From Holtermannia corniformis (taxonomy: Eukaryota; Basidiomycota; Tremellomycetes; Holtermanniales): DNA of 64,000 nucleotides. Of the stretch, positions 41,933 to 54,878 are shown piece after piece. The stretch is from positions 417,612 through 481,611 of the forward strand of contig BCIJ01000008.1 in assembly GCA_001599935.1 (NCBI GenBank). Reading direction: 5' to 3'. Numbering within the stretch: the stretch's first letter is position 1; each line of letters opens with the position of its first letter. The notes below the pieces were generated by a model. The model was not told where the DNA came from. It worked only from the letters and a program-made list of their open reading frames with translations, and did no database searches. Made by a program: the position numbers and the translations under genes.

Positions 41933-42637
41933 TCAATCGAGGTACAGGGTCGAGTGCCTGACCCCAAACCCGCGCTTGGCCGAGATAGCAAGGACGATGA
42001 GGAAGACGAGGGCAGTGAAGATGAAGATGCTGTCCGAGGCTATCAGCATGCACCTTGCTGGAGAGAGGGCAATAACCCACGTGTCAATCCACGAAACGAT
42101 GACAAGCCCTTTGACAATGTTGCACCGGCTGAACGTCTGGGTCGTGATGCCGCAGTCGAGCTTGTTGGTGAGAGCTGTGAGCGATGCGGAGCCGATGAGG
42201 AAGAGGATCTGTGCGGGTGTGAGCGGGGAAAAAGACTGGGGTGGCTGGACGACGGACAAAGGCAATCAGGACGGGCGCGAGGTGGACGAGCAGGCCAAAG
42301 ATCTGACGATCGCCGGCGAGGAGGAAGCCAGGGATCAAGATGACTGCGAGCGTCAGCTTGGCACTGTATGCTGCTCGCTTAAGCTCACGAGTAAAAGCCG
42401 TGGTCCAGACGGAAGCCACAAGCAGGATGCGAATCCGATCACGGTAAGCCTATGACTGTCAGCACGACTACGACTCGAGTGGATCACTCGACGCACGCCA
42501 GTGTTCCTCGGAGGATAGCCCGTGTCATTGTAATGCTTGACCAAGCTCGACGAGATGGCGAGCGCGACGACCGACGCGATGGCCGTCAAGCCAAAGACGG
42601 TGAGGTGAAAGTACTTGATGAGCCTGGCGCTGACCAT
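41933..42637 (-). CDS. Four-span MARVEL-like membrane protein
   Basis: Small integral membrane protein. MVSARLIKYFHLTVFGLTAIASVVALAISS gives span 1. After an intron come LTLAVILIPGFLLAG with GLLVHLAPVLIAF, then ILFLIGSASLTALTNKLDC, and finally SDSIFIFTALVFLIVLAIS near the end. The pattern of four hydrophobic helices with short loops and a QTFSRC motif before the last helix pair resembles fungal MARVEL-domain proteins, which act in membrane apposition and vesicle traffic. The match is by architecture only. Introns lie after NTG and after LIAF. The C-terminus is RGFGVRHSTLYLD. Confidence 0.55.
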
Positions 42638-43281
42638 TGTGATGAAGCGGGGTGAGTGAGAGGCGAGGCGGCCAGTGATCGACCTCTTATACTCGTGTAC
42701 GAGTAGCTGGGCTGGGCCGAGACTGTTCAACGGCAAATGACGTCAGGGATGGTCTCGCACTCTTTTCTCAACATGATCCCCGTCGCGCTCTCGAGGATGC
42801 TGGGTGACCAGAGCACCGAGATGGCATGGTGCAAGAGCACTGAGCGACTACGCCAGAGTGCAGGGTACATACCGTCCCCTGCGGTCTACACCTGTCCGAA
42901 CACGGCGGGCGTGCGCGGGCCAGCCCTAGCCTTGCGCCACAGCCAACCGGGTTCCGTGACGTCAGCGCCGAATCCCATTAGTGACGATTTGTAATGTAAT
43001 TTCTGCAGCATTAGCACGATTAGCAAATCCACCCAGCGACAATACTCTGTGCACCGACCAGCGAGCTCCACGACTCGCACGCGCTTGCCTCATACACGGG
43101 ATAGCCAGCACTGGACACTGGCCATGGGGTCGACACACGCCTGAATCTGTTTGTTTTTGTATCGACTAGCTCGTTTCCCGACGTCACTGACCGTCATCAA
43201 CACGGTGGCCATCTTCCCACAGAGTGCCCTCGAGCGCCCTTGCCACCGCAAGCAGTGCGCACTCTGCGTCTACTCGAGCGT
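42638..43281. other. Divergent promoter region
   Basis: About 640 bp between the MARVEL-like gene and the MAPK-phosphatase gene. No gene or repeat is supported. Confidence 0.35.
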
Positions 43282-46200
43282 ATGCGCGTGGATCCACCCT
43301 CGTTTGCGGCAGTGGGACCTTTCGGGTCGGATGACCAGGCCATGGGCAAACCCTCACACGACTTTGATGCTGTAGATGGCCAAGCCGACACCGCATCGAA
43401 GGAGATGAGCACGGATAGGATGGAGGATGAGACGCCAGACGGCGCTAGCGGCGTGCCGTCAAAGGCGCCCTCCCCGAGTCGGACCAACGGATCGGCAACC
43501 GCTCCCAAAGCCTCATCACCAACTCTGCCAAGCAAGCGCGCTCCGCCTCCAACCTCGATCCCAGACTTTCACGGTGTGCAACCGAATCGCAACCAAGCTT
43601 TTACCGTCCCCGCGACACCTCCTTCTCGCCCGCCGCAATCGCCCTGGCACCAACTCGCTCTCGCTTCGGGCGCTCCCACCCCATCGCTCGAGTCGGGTCC
43701 CGGTCGAGGCTCGGCACCGGGTAGACACAGTCCAGCTCTAGGCTATCCGTTTGAAAAACTCAATATCGGTGGCAGCTGGTCCGGTGCCAACCTGTTTGGA
43801 GCCGGTCACGCCGACGCACACCCTCCGCCGCCCGATGGCTTTGGGTTTGGCTCGACACTTGGTGCGTCCCCCGCAGCTTTAGGCAAATCGTCAAACAGCC
43901 CATCGATGACGTCGACCTCGGGAACGTCGGGCGTGTCTGCAGAGACGATTGCGCGGTATAGAGCGCTGGCGGGCAAAGGGACGGCATCGCCAGCGACGAC
44001 GCCGTCCGTGAACAATGCGATGCCACCCCCGCCCGCTCCAGCGGCCTCGTCGGGTACGCCGTTCCAGCTCAAGCTGCCGATGGCCAATCGACGGTCGACC
44101 AACCCGGCTTCGGCCATGATAGGCTCGGCGCGCGATCAAGCCAATTACCCTTCGTCCGGCAGCCCATCCAAAGTCTCGTTTGCCACCCCGCCACCGCCAA
44201 CCTCGTCAGCCGGTCCATCACCCAAACCAGGTCGATTGCAGCCTCTCGCCCCAGCGGACACCAAGGCCTTAGTCGGCAAGCACACTACGCTTGTGCTTGA
44301 CATCCGTCCACCGTCAGCATTCACACCATGCCATATCGCCAACTCGCATTCCCTTCCGATCCCTTCAACTCTCCTCCGCCGTCCAGCATTCTCACTGCAG
44401 AAGCTGTCCCTCATGCTGCCAGAACCCGCACTCGGCGCCATTATGCGTTACAGAGACAGGCACGACATTATCATCATCGACCAGGAGAGCCATACGGCGC
44501 CTGCTGGCTCTGTCCTGCAAGGGCTCGCAACCAAGTTTGAAAAGGAAAACTATCCTGGCCAACTGTGGTTTGTAAAGGGCGGCATGGCCGCCATACTGAA
44601 CCGGAACGAGGTCGAAATGGAGCGCGGCGTGGATACTCCGGATGAGGAGGACCCGCAGGGTGCCGGACCCGAAGCCGAGGCAGCTGCGAGTGCGCTGAAC
44701 CCAGCACGGCTGATGGCCGGTCGACTTGGCAAGCTTGCGTTCCAGCAGGGTAAGTTGCGCGTTCGTTTCTGGACACGGGCTGATGATGGCAGGTTCTACG
44801 GGCAGTGGCCGTCCGCAGCCTTCGTCGCACATCGCTAGAGCCTTGACATTGCCAAACCAAGGCCAACCTGCATTCGATCGCAGCAACTGTGATAACCCAA
44901 CAAACGGAGCGTCAAGTAACGGATCGGCTGCAGCGACCGAACGTCCACTTTCCACGTCACGACGAGACGTCGATATGGCCGCAGACACACCCGGCGACTC
45001 CTCGATCACCGGCGCGCAAAAGCTACAACCTGCCAACCCATTCTTTGACAACATCCGACAGAACCTCGAGCTCTCGCACGGCGGCATCACCGAGCGCATC
45101 CCACTCGCGCTACCGGAAAGTGTCGTCAAGCGCGCCAAAGATCTACCGCATTGGCTGCGCGATCTCGTCGAGGCGCCCGAGGACGTGAGCATGCAAAAGC
45201 TCGCGATGCAGTTCTACTCGATCGAGCTGGGCGAGCAAAAGCGTCTACAGGGCGTCATGGATTGGCATACGAACGGTTCGGGTGGCGTGCTCGATTCAGA
45301 TGCTGCCCACGGTATGGAGGGCGTGGACTCGGCTCGGCGACAGCGTCTGCACGCAAAGTGGCAGCAAGAGGTGGAGCTCAAGCAGCTCACGCCAAAGGGC
45401 AGCACGGGCACGCAGCAAGAGGAAGGCTACTTTCCGTTCTCCATCACTGCCGGTGTCGAACGTGGTACAAAGAATCGGTGGGTGACGCGTAATGTGCATC
45501 GTCTGGGTCGTTGACACGTCGCAGGTACAAGAACATTTGGCCGTACGACTTTTCCCGTGTTCGGCTCGAATCACCGGCCGACGACGATTCGGATTACATC
45601 AATGCGTCGCATATCCAGCCGCGCACGACCTCTCGGCGGTATATCGCCACGCAAGGCCCCCTCGACTCGACGTACCGTGACTTTTGGACAGTGGTCTGGG
45701 AACAAGGTGTCACGGTTATCGTCATGTGCGTTTGCTGGCGGCTGATGTATGATGGGCTGATGGGATCAGGTTGACCAAGCAGTATGAGGGCGGACTGCTC
45801 AAGTGCGGCGATTACTGGTCAGACGGGACTTATGGCTCGCTCCGACTCGAACTCGTCGATTGCAAAGGCCAAGAGGAGAAGATCGAGGCCAACACTTCGA
45901 GCGGGTTCGACTTTGGCTTCCAGGCAAAGCCGGACGAAAAGGCCAAGGCATCGCCTGCCCAACCCAACATCAAACGCACCTTCATGCTCACTCATACCGA
46001 TCAACCGAGCCAACCTCCGCGCAAGGTCGTCCAGATCCAGTGTATCACCTGGCCAGACTTTGACGTACCCGACTCGCCAGACTGTCTGCTCAAGCTTATC
46101 CGTGATGTCGATGACACGGTCAACGAGCTGCACGGGACCGAGAGCAGGATGGATCAGGCGCGTGCCAACCTGCCCCCCATCCTTGTGCACTGTAAGTCTT

Positions 46201-47279
46201 TGTGATCACTGAGCGCACCGAGCTCATCCCGTACCAGGCTCTGCCGGTGTGGGCCGGACTGGCAGTTTCATCATTGTCGACGCCATCATCGATGCGCTTC
46301 GGCGCGAACGTGTCAATGCCGAAAAGGACAAGCGGCGCGTGCACGGGCTACGGAATCGCTCAAGCTCTAGGCTGCTGGGTCGAAGCCCCGGTGCGGCGGG
46401 CAGTGACAACTCGTCCGGATCGAGCTCGTTCCTCGGCGCTTCCCTGCCCGAGAACCACCAGCTTGTCGCTTCGCCCGGCGCCATTTCGTCACCAGGACTA
46501 GAACCCGTCAGCGAAGTCAAGAGTCCAAAAGTAGCGCCGATGGATATCGACACTCAGGCTATCGACATCCCTGACACTGACTCGCAAGCATCGACGTTCA
46601 CCAAGTTTCGTGATCAGCGTCGAGAGTCGATCGACAGCACAACCGGGTTTCCTTCAAGCCACCGCCGCCCTAGTATGCAGTCGAGAGAGTCCCAAGAGTC
46701 GGCAGCCGTCAATGAGTGAGTTTTCGGCCTCACTCGGTCACTTTGTTAACCTTGGCAGAACCGTGCCGGTCTCTTCCAGCCATGGCGCTACCCGAGAGCC
46801 AAGCCCGATCAGCGAGCTCGATGACCCAGTGCAGACTGTTCTCGAGGGGATGCGGGTGCAACGCATGAGTCTTTGTCAGAGCTTGCGGCAGTATCTCTTT
46901 GTATACCGAGGTGTGTACCTGAATAGTCGTTGTGCTTGACTGATCGCTCCTAGTCATCATCACCTACTACCTACAGATGATCGACCAAGAGCATGCCGAC
47001 AGCGGGTCGGCAGCGCTCTCCGATTCCGACTTACCCAGCCTTGCTGCTGGTCACGTCTCATTCAGTGCCGCAGGCAGCTCGGCCGTCAGTACAGACGACG
47101 AGTCTCACGCCAAGCGCCGCGCCTCTCCGACCGAGCTGCAAGCAGGATCCAGTCTGTCTAAGCGCCCTTCCTTCAAGAAAATGCGCCCGGCGGTCGTCGA
47201 TGTGATCAGCCCTCCGGAGACGAGTACTGGCGGTTCGCCCGGTCGATTGCGCAAGAAACCCTCGGCCTCGCACGAGTAG
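43282..47279 (+). CDS. Rhodanese + tyrosine phosphatase (Pyp/Ptp MAPK phosphatase)
   Basis: Large PTP of the Pyp1/Pyp2/Ptp2/Ptp3 group that dephosphorylates MAP kinases. The N-terminal ~330 residues are Pro/Ser-rich. A rhodanese/CH2 domain follows (TTLVLDIRPPSAFTPCHIANSHSLPIPS, then IIIIDQESHTAPAGS and LWFVKGGMAA), with no Cys at the rhodanese active site. Basic-hydrophobic STLLRRPAFSLQKL could be the kinase-docking motif. The PTP domain has NIWPYDFSRV, DYINASHIQ, IATQGPLDSTYRDFW, TWPDFDVPDSPD and VHCSAGVGRTGSF with the catalytic Cys. The Cys codon is split T|GC by intron 46192-46237. A long Ser-rich insert separates this from the final helices (VLEGMRVQRMSLCQSLRQYLFVY, IITYYLQM). The start ATG 43282 is the first in frame. 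Confidence 0.9.
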
Positions 47280-47432
47280 AGCAGTAGGCGATTTGTATCT
47301 GTTGCATCACGGGCTCTTCGAAGCCTACTTTTGCTGTATTTTACCCACGTCATGCATCGCATGCGACTCGATTGCTTCCGGGTTGCATTTGCAGCGAGAC
47401 GTGCCATCTGTTGTCGTTGCACGATAAACGCT

Positions 47433-47773
47433 TCAACTCACACTCGACTTCTCATCCGTGAAGAGTCTTCTGATCCATGCTAGCTCGCTGAGGTAGATAT
47501 ACGACGATCGTTGAAGTGAGACGCCGACGGTGGACATACCATCTGGAACACCCAGCGTCAAAGGTCTGCGATGACGGATAGGCACAGGCGGGCAGCTAAT
47601 CTCTTTATGGTGCCAATGCTCCCCTCATCCTTCAGCGTACTATACCTAACAATATCTGCCTGGCCGTTCGCGATCTCCTGCTTCGAGTACTTTTCAGTAT
47701 ACGTCTCGGTCGTTTTAACGGCCGCGTAGGCTTCTTGCAATGACTGTATGGCTTGTGCCAGTTCAACACTCAT
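47433..47773 (-). CDS. Possible small gene
   Basis: An 86-residue product is possible: MSVELAQAIQSLQEAYAAVK, then EKYSKQEIANGQADIV, then, after an 80-nt GT..AG intron, RPLTLGVPDG and SELAWIRRLFTDEKSSVS. The first half is predicted coiled coil. Without splicing the frame ends after 71 residues at 47558. No clear CTRAC branch site, and no homology recognised. It lies between the convergent phosphatase and COG4 genes, so it could also be UTR sequence. Confidence 0.33.
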
Positions 47774-48205
47774 ACTTGCTGGTGCGTGTTCTTAGATTCA
47801 AGGGTCCACGATGAGCTGCGAGACTTTATATACCACGTCGCTCAGCGAACTGGCCTTCGTGCGGTGACGCGGACACAGACAGACCGAGGTGCACTTCTTG
47901 GTGGTGTAAAGGATCCTTCGCATCTCGCCCCTGCCTTGCGGTGGAGTTTGTAAATGTCAAATTACCAACCGCCTTCCTGCTACAAGACCCAGACCTTCCA
48001 TGATTGTCAATGAGCGGCCCTGATCTAAGTGCTTCTCGCACGAGCTACGGTTGCGAACCCCATCTCGCTCATCTCGCGGCGCTTGCCCGTTCAATGCGCC
48101 CGGGCCGGAACCACGACGAAACTGTGGTTTGCACAAGACCAGTCCGGATGCAACATATGTGCCATAGCTTTGCCTAAGCGGCCGGTATGCTATAAAACAG
48201 CGGGC
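47774..48205. other. Intergenic 3' of COG4
   Basis: About 430 bp with no supported gene. Confidence 0.35.
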
Positions 48206-51200
48206 TTAGACTCGCAAGCTCACAACCGAGTTGTATTCGGCACGACTCAGTCGCCAAGGCTGAGTAGAATCAGCCAAGGCCACAAATGCAGCCTGTATTA
48301 TTACTCACTATACCCGAGTTGGAGTAGAACTCCTCTGGGTCCTCGTCCTGTGCTGCGTGAGTCATTGCAACCATGTGAACGATAGACTCACCGCATCCAT
48401 ATTAAGCAATGTCCCGATTTGCTGCAGCCGAGTCAGTTTGTCGCGTGCGCCGCCGAACGAAGTCTGTGAGGAGAGGTAGTTGGCGACGGCGCGCACGTCG
48501 CGGTCGTATCGGATTGCGCCGAGCTGTGATGATCAGCACAGGTCGCGGTCAGGTCGGACAACAGACCTCGGTAAACTTCATGCCCATGACCATCTTCTCC
48601 CATGGTCGAACAAGAACTTCGACTGTCATGTTGAAGAAGAGTTGATAGTTGTGGTCTGTAAAGCTCGCCTGAGGCGCGATGAGTTAGTTTCATCATAAGC
48701 ATAGAGCATAGCATGACACACCCGATGACCCTCGACCAAACCCTCCCACGCTTTGACAAAGCGCTTGCGCATGGTATCGTTGATTTCGGCTTCGGCAAAT
48801 GAGTCATCGTCGAGAATGTAGGATACGCCGCGGTAACAGTCGTCCAGCAGACTACGCAGACGCGGGCGAGTGAGCTGATTGAACAGTTGCTCGACGCCGT
48901 TCTAGGCAGGTCAACTACTTTCACAGAGCAGCAGGGACGCAAACCCACCTTGACTACAGTGCGGAAGCGCTCCCCCCACTCGGCCAAGCGCCCGAGCTCG
49001 GCACGCGCAATGGCGACTTCGACGTCGAGGAAGACCTGAGGGATCGCATTACTCATGCCGACCTCTTCGACCAGGCGCTCCATGTAGTCGGCGGCCACGT
49101 CCAGGTCATTGAGGTAGATCTATCCGGTCATTCTCAGCATCGCAGATAAACTGGCGCGTGTGCAAACTGACGATGAAACTCTCCCTCTGCTCCTTTTCTC
49201 GCCTCTCGCGCTCCCCCCGATCGACTTGCACCACTGAACTCGTCGAGCCCGAGTACACGGCGTCCATTCTGCGTCTTAGGACGTTGACATAGTCGCGTTC
49301 GACAATGTCGGACAGTCTTGCGCGCATCGCTCTGAGCGTTGATAGCGAGCCTGACGACACGACACGGTGGAGGACGAGTTTGAGGAGGTAGAATGTATCG
49401 TCGAGGCTGGATGAGAGGTGAGGTTTTGATGAGACGTCGGGCGTATCGAGGCGGTGGGCCTGCAATGTCAGTCTTGCGCTTGGATAGTGGGGCATGACTA
49501 TAAACCTTTTCAATACTGGATCGGAGGTACCAGACCTCAAGAGGCTCATAGTACGTCTTGAGCAGGTTTTCGATAGCCTTCTGGCTGGCAGACTCGCTGA
49601 TGACCGACAGGCGCTCCTTGATGTCCTCTGTCGGATCTCTCGGCGTCCCAGCCTCCCCAGTAGGGGCTTCCTCGTCTTCCTCCTGAGTGTCATCAGCCAC
49701 TGTCGCGCCTGACAAGCTGCGACGACGCACAGTGATCCGACCCCAGACAAAGCGACGATACAGTGCCCATCGTCCACCGAGCGCGACAAGCTCTCCCAAC
49801 ACCTTATCGACATCTCGCGGATCGGGACCGTCTGCTTCCTCTTCTGCTGCGGTTGGTGCCGGCGCGGCTTTTTTGGCAGCGCCTGCGGCGTACGAAGAGA
49901 GCAACGACTGGGCGGTTGCGAGGTTTGGCAAAGCCGAGGTGGAGGCGCTGTGTGCGTTCGTGCTCATTGATCTGCTGAAGTGGAAAGCCGGGAGCAGGGA
50001 TGGATTTGTTAACAGAGGAAAACGTGACTGCTTTGTCTCTGCGATCTGTGGCCGGCATCAGCGTGAATGACGGTCTGCACGTTGGTCATGGCGGACGCAC
50101 CAGTCGACCGACTCTTCGCTCCTCCTCCCACCCTTCCACGAGGTTGCGGACGACACGGTCGCCTTCGACCTGTAAGCGGCCCATGACGGCACGCATCCGA
50201 CCGACGCCATAGTACTTGTCTACAACGGGCTGGTGCTGGTCAATGATGAGGGCTATTGACTCGAGCAGCGATGTCAAGCCAGTCAGGTAGTACAGTGGTG
50301 ATGAAGCTGGTCGATGTCAGTGTGGTACGGCATGATGGTATTTCCGCGCACTCTTCGCGTTGCCTGCCCCTCGTGCTTTGACGAGACCGACGACAAACGA
50401 GCCATAAGCTTCCAGCCCTTGCTCCTGCAGCAATATCAGCCAAGTCGGAAGTTCACAAGTTGGGCAGGACAAACTTCTGCTCCGATCCCCGGCCACAGTC
50501 TGAAGAAGCGGCTGACGCCTTGCTCATCCTTGTTCGTGACGGCTGCCTCGAACTCGCGTTGGAAAGTCACCAGCAAAGTCTGACGCAGAGTGACGAGTGC
50601 TTGAGTTGGCGGCAGGGGAGAATTGGATGTAGGCTACAGGCCTCTCAGTGCCTGTATCAACTTTGAGCTGTAGTGTTCCACGAACCACGACGCCGCCAGC
50701 AAAGTTGCCCTCGATGACTTGTGGACGGACGGACATTGCCCGTTTGCAAGCTCTGGCAGCCAATTCCCAGTCCTGCTTTTCGATTGCAGACCCGAGTGTC
50801 TGTAGTGCATTCTGTACTACTGTTAGGCTAGGCGAATGACAGCTCGCGGAACGCACCTTGAGTTCCAGCACCTCGGTCACGATATCTGCCGCTTGCCGCA
50901 CCCGTCCAACTTCGTCGTCTAACCGCCTGACCTTGCCACCGACACGCTCACTCGTCTCCCATACCCTGCTGACTCTACCGACCAGCCCTCCCTCATCATG
51001 ATCCTCCATGCCCTCACCTGTCAACCCCAATTCACCTCCAAGCCGCCCATCGACCTCTTGGGCGACATGCTCCACCTCTCGACTCAAACCTCGAAGAGAC
51101 GACAGCGCGCCATCAATCTTTGCCGTATCAGAGATGAGCGCGTTGAGAGCGAACGTGAGCTCTTGTTCGCGTTGGGTGAGGAGTGCGAGCTGTTGAGTGA

Positions 51201-51300
51201 TCTCGGTCGGTGAGGTGAGGGACCGCGGGTCGAGTGGGGTTTTGGGGGTATCTGGCCGAGTTGATAGAGGCGTTGGAAGGGTTGAGGAGAGCGCACTCAT
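48206..51300 (-). CDS. COG4: Conserved oligomeric Golgi complex subunit 4
   Basis: Lobe A subunit of the COG tethering complex for retrograde intra-Golgi traffic. It starts MSALSSTLPTPLSTRPDTP; the N-terminal coiled coil is LLTQREQELTFALNALISDTAKIDGALSSLRG. Then LGSAIEKQDWELAARACKRAM and FFRLWPGIGAEEGLEAYGSFV; the middle has YYEPLEVWYLRSSIEKAHRLD and DDTFYLLKLVLHRVVSSGSL; later come LNDLDVAADYMERL and FNQLTRPRLRSLLDDCYRGVSYILDDDSF. The end, across a last intron, is EDPEEFYSNSGIPWRLSRAEYNSVVSLRV, a clear match to the family C-terminus. About nine exons. Confidence 0.92.
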
Positions 51301-51531
51301 GCTGCCCAGCGCTCCCACAGCGCAGCTTGAAACGTCGACAGTGTCCGAGCCCAGCGCTAGTCGCGCCGTTATGCACGGAGATGCTAGGCAAATGCTAGCC
51401 AAGTGCTAGAACGAGTAGAATAACTCTAGCAACGACAGGTCTGTGCACATGAAGATGGTTGCTTGTCACTGGCGATCAGCGAGTGCGCGAGCGACTAGCC
51501 AGGACCGCAGCAAGAGGCAGGCATACCCGCA

Positions 51532-53730
51532 ATGGCTGTACCGCTCGAAATCCGAGCCATTCGAGCGATGAGGCACGCCCCTTGGTGCTCCTTGCGAAGA
51601 GTCAAATCAACCCCATCATACTTTACGAACCCAACCCAGGGGCACTCAACTGCAGCAATCAGTCCTCGACCCGTTTTCGCACCGCTAGAACAGAGTGGAG
51701 CCGTCAAGCCATTCTTCGTCACGACACCCATCTTCTACGTCAACGCTTGTCAGTCTGTGCAACGTCGCCGAAAGCCAGCTGACTCGCTTCGTATGCAGCT
51801 CCGCACATCGGCCACTTGCATTCCCTACTGCTCACAGACGTAATCGCACGCTACTCTCGCCTGAGAAATCCAAACGTCCCGGTACGCTTCTGTACTGGCA
51901 CCGACGAGCACGGTCTCAAAATCCAGCAAGCGGCTCAACAGGCTGGACTTGAGCCCAAAGAGTTTTGTGATCGGATCAGCCAGCGCTTCCGAGTATGCAA
52001 GCACCCCGGCCTATAGTGTGATGTAGCCTGCTGCTGATTCGCGATCAGGATCTCGCAACCAAAGCCAACATCTCTCATACGACCTTTATCCGAACATCCG
52101 AAGAACGGCACTACGCAGCCGTCAAGCACTTTTGGGTGCGTTCCCATCACGCAGGTGCTGTCAGTAGATATATTGACAGGCCGTAGCAAAAGCTTTTTGA
52201 CGCGGGTCACATCTACAAAGGCTCGCATGCAGGTTGGTATGCCGTCTCAGACGAATGCTTTTACACCGAGAATCAGGTCGGAGAAGTGGATGGCAAGAAG
52301 GTAGGTTACCATGGAGCCGCACCAAGGAGCGGAACTGACATAGACCAGGTTGCGCTCGAGTCTGGCTCGGTAGTCGAGTGGACTGAGGAGGACAACTACA
52401 AGTTTCGCTTGAGCGCTTTCCAAGATCGACTGATACAATGGCTCGAATCACACCCAGAGGGTACGTCATACGCGTAAACGACGTGAACGGGGCATTGACA
52501 CCCTTCACTGGCAGCGATTCACCCGCCATCCCATCACGCGGCCCTGCTCTCAACCCTGCGCTCCGGTCCTCTACAGGATTTGTCCGTCTCACGACCGCGC
52601 TCGCGTGTCCAATGGGGCGTCCCGGTTCCAGGGGATGAGGACCAGCAAACAATCTATGTCTGGGTCGACGCGTTGATCAACTACATTACTGTCGCTCAGT
52701 ATCCGTGGGCCGAAGGCCGCGGCTTGGATCAGGGCTGGCCTGCCGATGTGACTGTTGTCGGCAAGGATATCATCCGGTCAGTCGATCCGTAAGCTGTCGT
52801 ACTGCAGCTCACACGGTCAGATTCCACACCTTGCATTGGCCTGCTCTCCTCATGGCGCATGACCTGCCGCCCCCTCGACGCGTTCTCGCACACGCACATT
52901 GGACCATGCACAAGAGCAAGATGTCGAAATCGAGGGGCAACGTCGCCGACCCAATCGCTGCCATGGACAAATGGGGCGTCGATCCCGTTCGATGGTATCT
53001 CATGCGCGCGGGCGGGAGTCTGTCCGTTGATGCAGGTCAGTCGATCCAAGCTTTGCCTTCAGCAGACCCTGATCCTTGGAATTGCAGATTATTCTGAAGC
53101 CCAGCTCGAGACGAACTACCGCCTGCTCTCATCGCAGATTGGCAACCTGCTAGCGCGCATCTCGTCTGCAAAGCTGCTTGAGCGCGCTGGTCAACTTGAT
53201 GCCTCCACAGCGGTACACGAAGACGACGCGGTTCTCGATCGGATCCTGCGTGATCTTCGAGACGGGTTCGACGCCCGGATGGAGCGCTTTGAGATCCAGC
53301 GCGCACTCGAGGGCGTCATGGATGCTGTCATGGAGGTGTGTAGTCTGTCGTTTGGATTAAGGCCATGCTGACGACGTGGGTACAGGCGAACAAGCTGTTC
53401 ACGACTCTGCAGCCATGGGCTTCATCGACGCCTGCTGACGTCGTCTCGCGTGCGCTCGGGTACGCATACCATACCCTTCGTCTTGCCGGCATCCTCTGCC
53501 AGCCCGTCTTGCCGTCCAAAGCAAGCGAGCTCCTCGATCGCCTCGGTGTACGTGCCGATGCACGGCATTGGCAAGATGCGGAATGGACGGGGATCGGCAG
53601 CGTACGAGACATTGTGCAGGCACTGGGCGAAGGCCGTGCGGAGGGTCAACTGTTCCCACAGGTTGCGAGCGATGAGCCGAGCCCCGTGAGCAAGGACAAG
53701 AAGCAAAAGCCGAAGAAAGCAATCAAGTAG
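51532..53730 (+). CDS. MSM1: Mitochondrial methionyl-tRNA synthetase
   Basis: Class I synthetase charging mitochondrial tRNA-Met. The N-terminus [25 protein letters not shown] is basic and lacks acid residues apart from one Glu, as in a mitochondrial presequence. Catalytic blocks: [12 protein letters not shown], joined by splicing to APHIGHLHS (HIGH motif), [54 protein letters not shown] exon with [35 protein letters not shown] and [13 protein letters not shown] (KMSKS). The anticodon-binding helices follow ([16 protein letters not shown]). A short Lys-rich end ([12 protein letters not shown]) closes the protein; there is no C-terminal tRNA-binding appendix. About nine exons. Confidence 0.93.
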
Positions 53731-53764
53731 CGTACATATGCCATCCAGCAGCTCTACCGCTCTA

Positions 53765-54878
53765 CTAGTCAACGTCGTCAGACGTCGCTGCCTCCTTCTC
53801 CTGCTCATCGTCCGAATCATCCGCATCTTCCGCCTCTACATCCTCGGGATCTTCGTCGATATCAAAACGAATACTCCAGAATACAACGTTGTCTCCACCA
53901 ACGGGGCCCTTGCCTTCCTTTTCACCGCCAACGACCAAGCCGCCCTCGGGCTTGAGCTGACATACGTACGTGACAGGCTGTGGACTCTTCTTCCAGTAAG
54001 GCAGCAGTGGAATACGCAGCTTGAATGGCGGGGGTAGGGCAACGCTGATCGTCTCAAAGTCTGCAGGCGTGAGCTTCTTACCATACGATGCGTGCAAGAG
54101 AAGGACGCACCTATGAACCCGTTTCCAAACTCGGCGTGGATCTCTTGGTCCGGCGTGAATGTCAACTTTTTCCGGTTCGCCTCGTTTGTGAAAAACTTGC
54201 GCCGAGCGGCGGGTGAACTCGAATCGGACGCTGAACACGATCAGAGGAGCGAAGAGGATGTGTGCTTGGACGTACGCAAACCGGTCGCATCTGGCTGCAA
54301 CTCCTTGTAGCGTTCCAAAGTGTGCTCCTGGACAGCGGCCTGAAGAGGTGACGAGTCACTAGTGGTAGATGGGAGGGAGAGGTGGGTCATGGTGGCCACG
54401 AGGGGTGAGAGCGCCCATGGTTTGTCGGCGTAGATGTCGACGCTGAGTGAGGGGTCGACGAAGCTGGCGGCATGAGCACAGGCAGCCGCGTGACGAGGAT
54501 ACCGACTAGCCAAACTTGGTAGCTATCGACGTGCCCCATGGGAGCTGATCGCGGATGGGTCTATCAAAGACATTGCCAAACACGACATTGTCTGCTGATA
54601 CGTCTTGCAGGAAACGGCCTGGCAATGTCAGCCACTCACGCCTCGCATGGAACAGGGCCAGACCGACCCTTGACAACGATGCCGTATGTGTGCTTCTCGC
54701 GCTCCTTGAAGTAGGGTGCTTCGGCCGCTTGTGCAGATTCCTTGACATAGACCCAGGCTTGACCTTGAAAGTGCTCGTTCTTGATCGATGCTGGCTCCCA
54801 CGCATTGAGCTCGATTGACTGACTAGGAGGATAGCCAGCTCCTGTGCCGCTAATGGTTGCCTTGATTCTGGGAGCCAT
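53765..54878 (-). CDS. DUF1769 (UPF0590) family protein
   Basis: Uncharacterised conserved fungal protein. MAPRIKATISGTGAGYPP starts it; SIKNEHFQGQAWVYVKE corresponds to the family's F-x-G-x-x-x-V-x-I-K block. The signature reads SADNVVFGNVFDRPIRDQLPWGTSIATKF and then DIYADKPWALSPLVATMTHLSL. The C-terminal half has RRKFFTNEANRKKLTF, then FGNGF, KLRIPLLPYWKKSPQPVTYVCQ and VFWSIRFDID, and ends in a very acidic tail (DEDPEDVEAEDADDSDDEQE). Five short exons. The family often lies near ER/lipid-related genes, but no biochemical activity is known to me. Confidence 0.78.
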
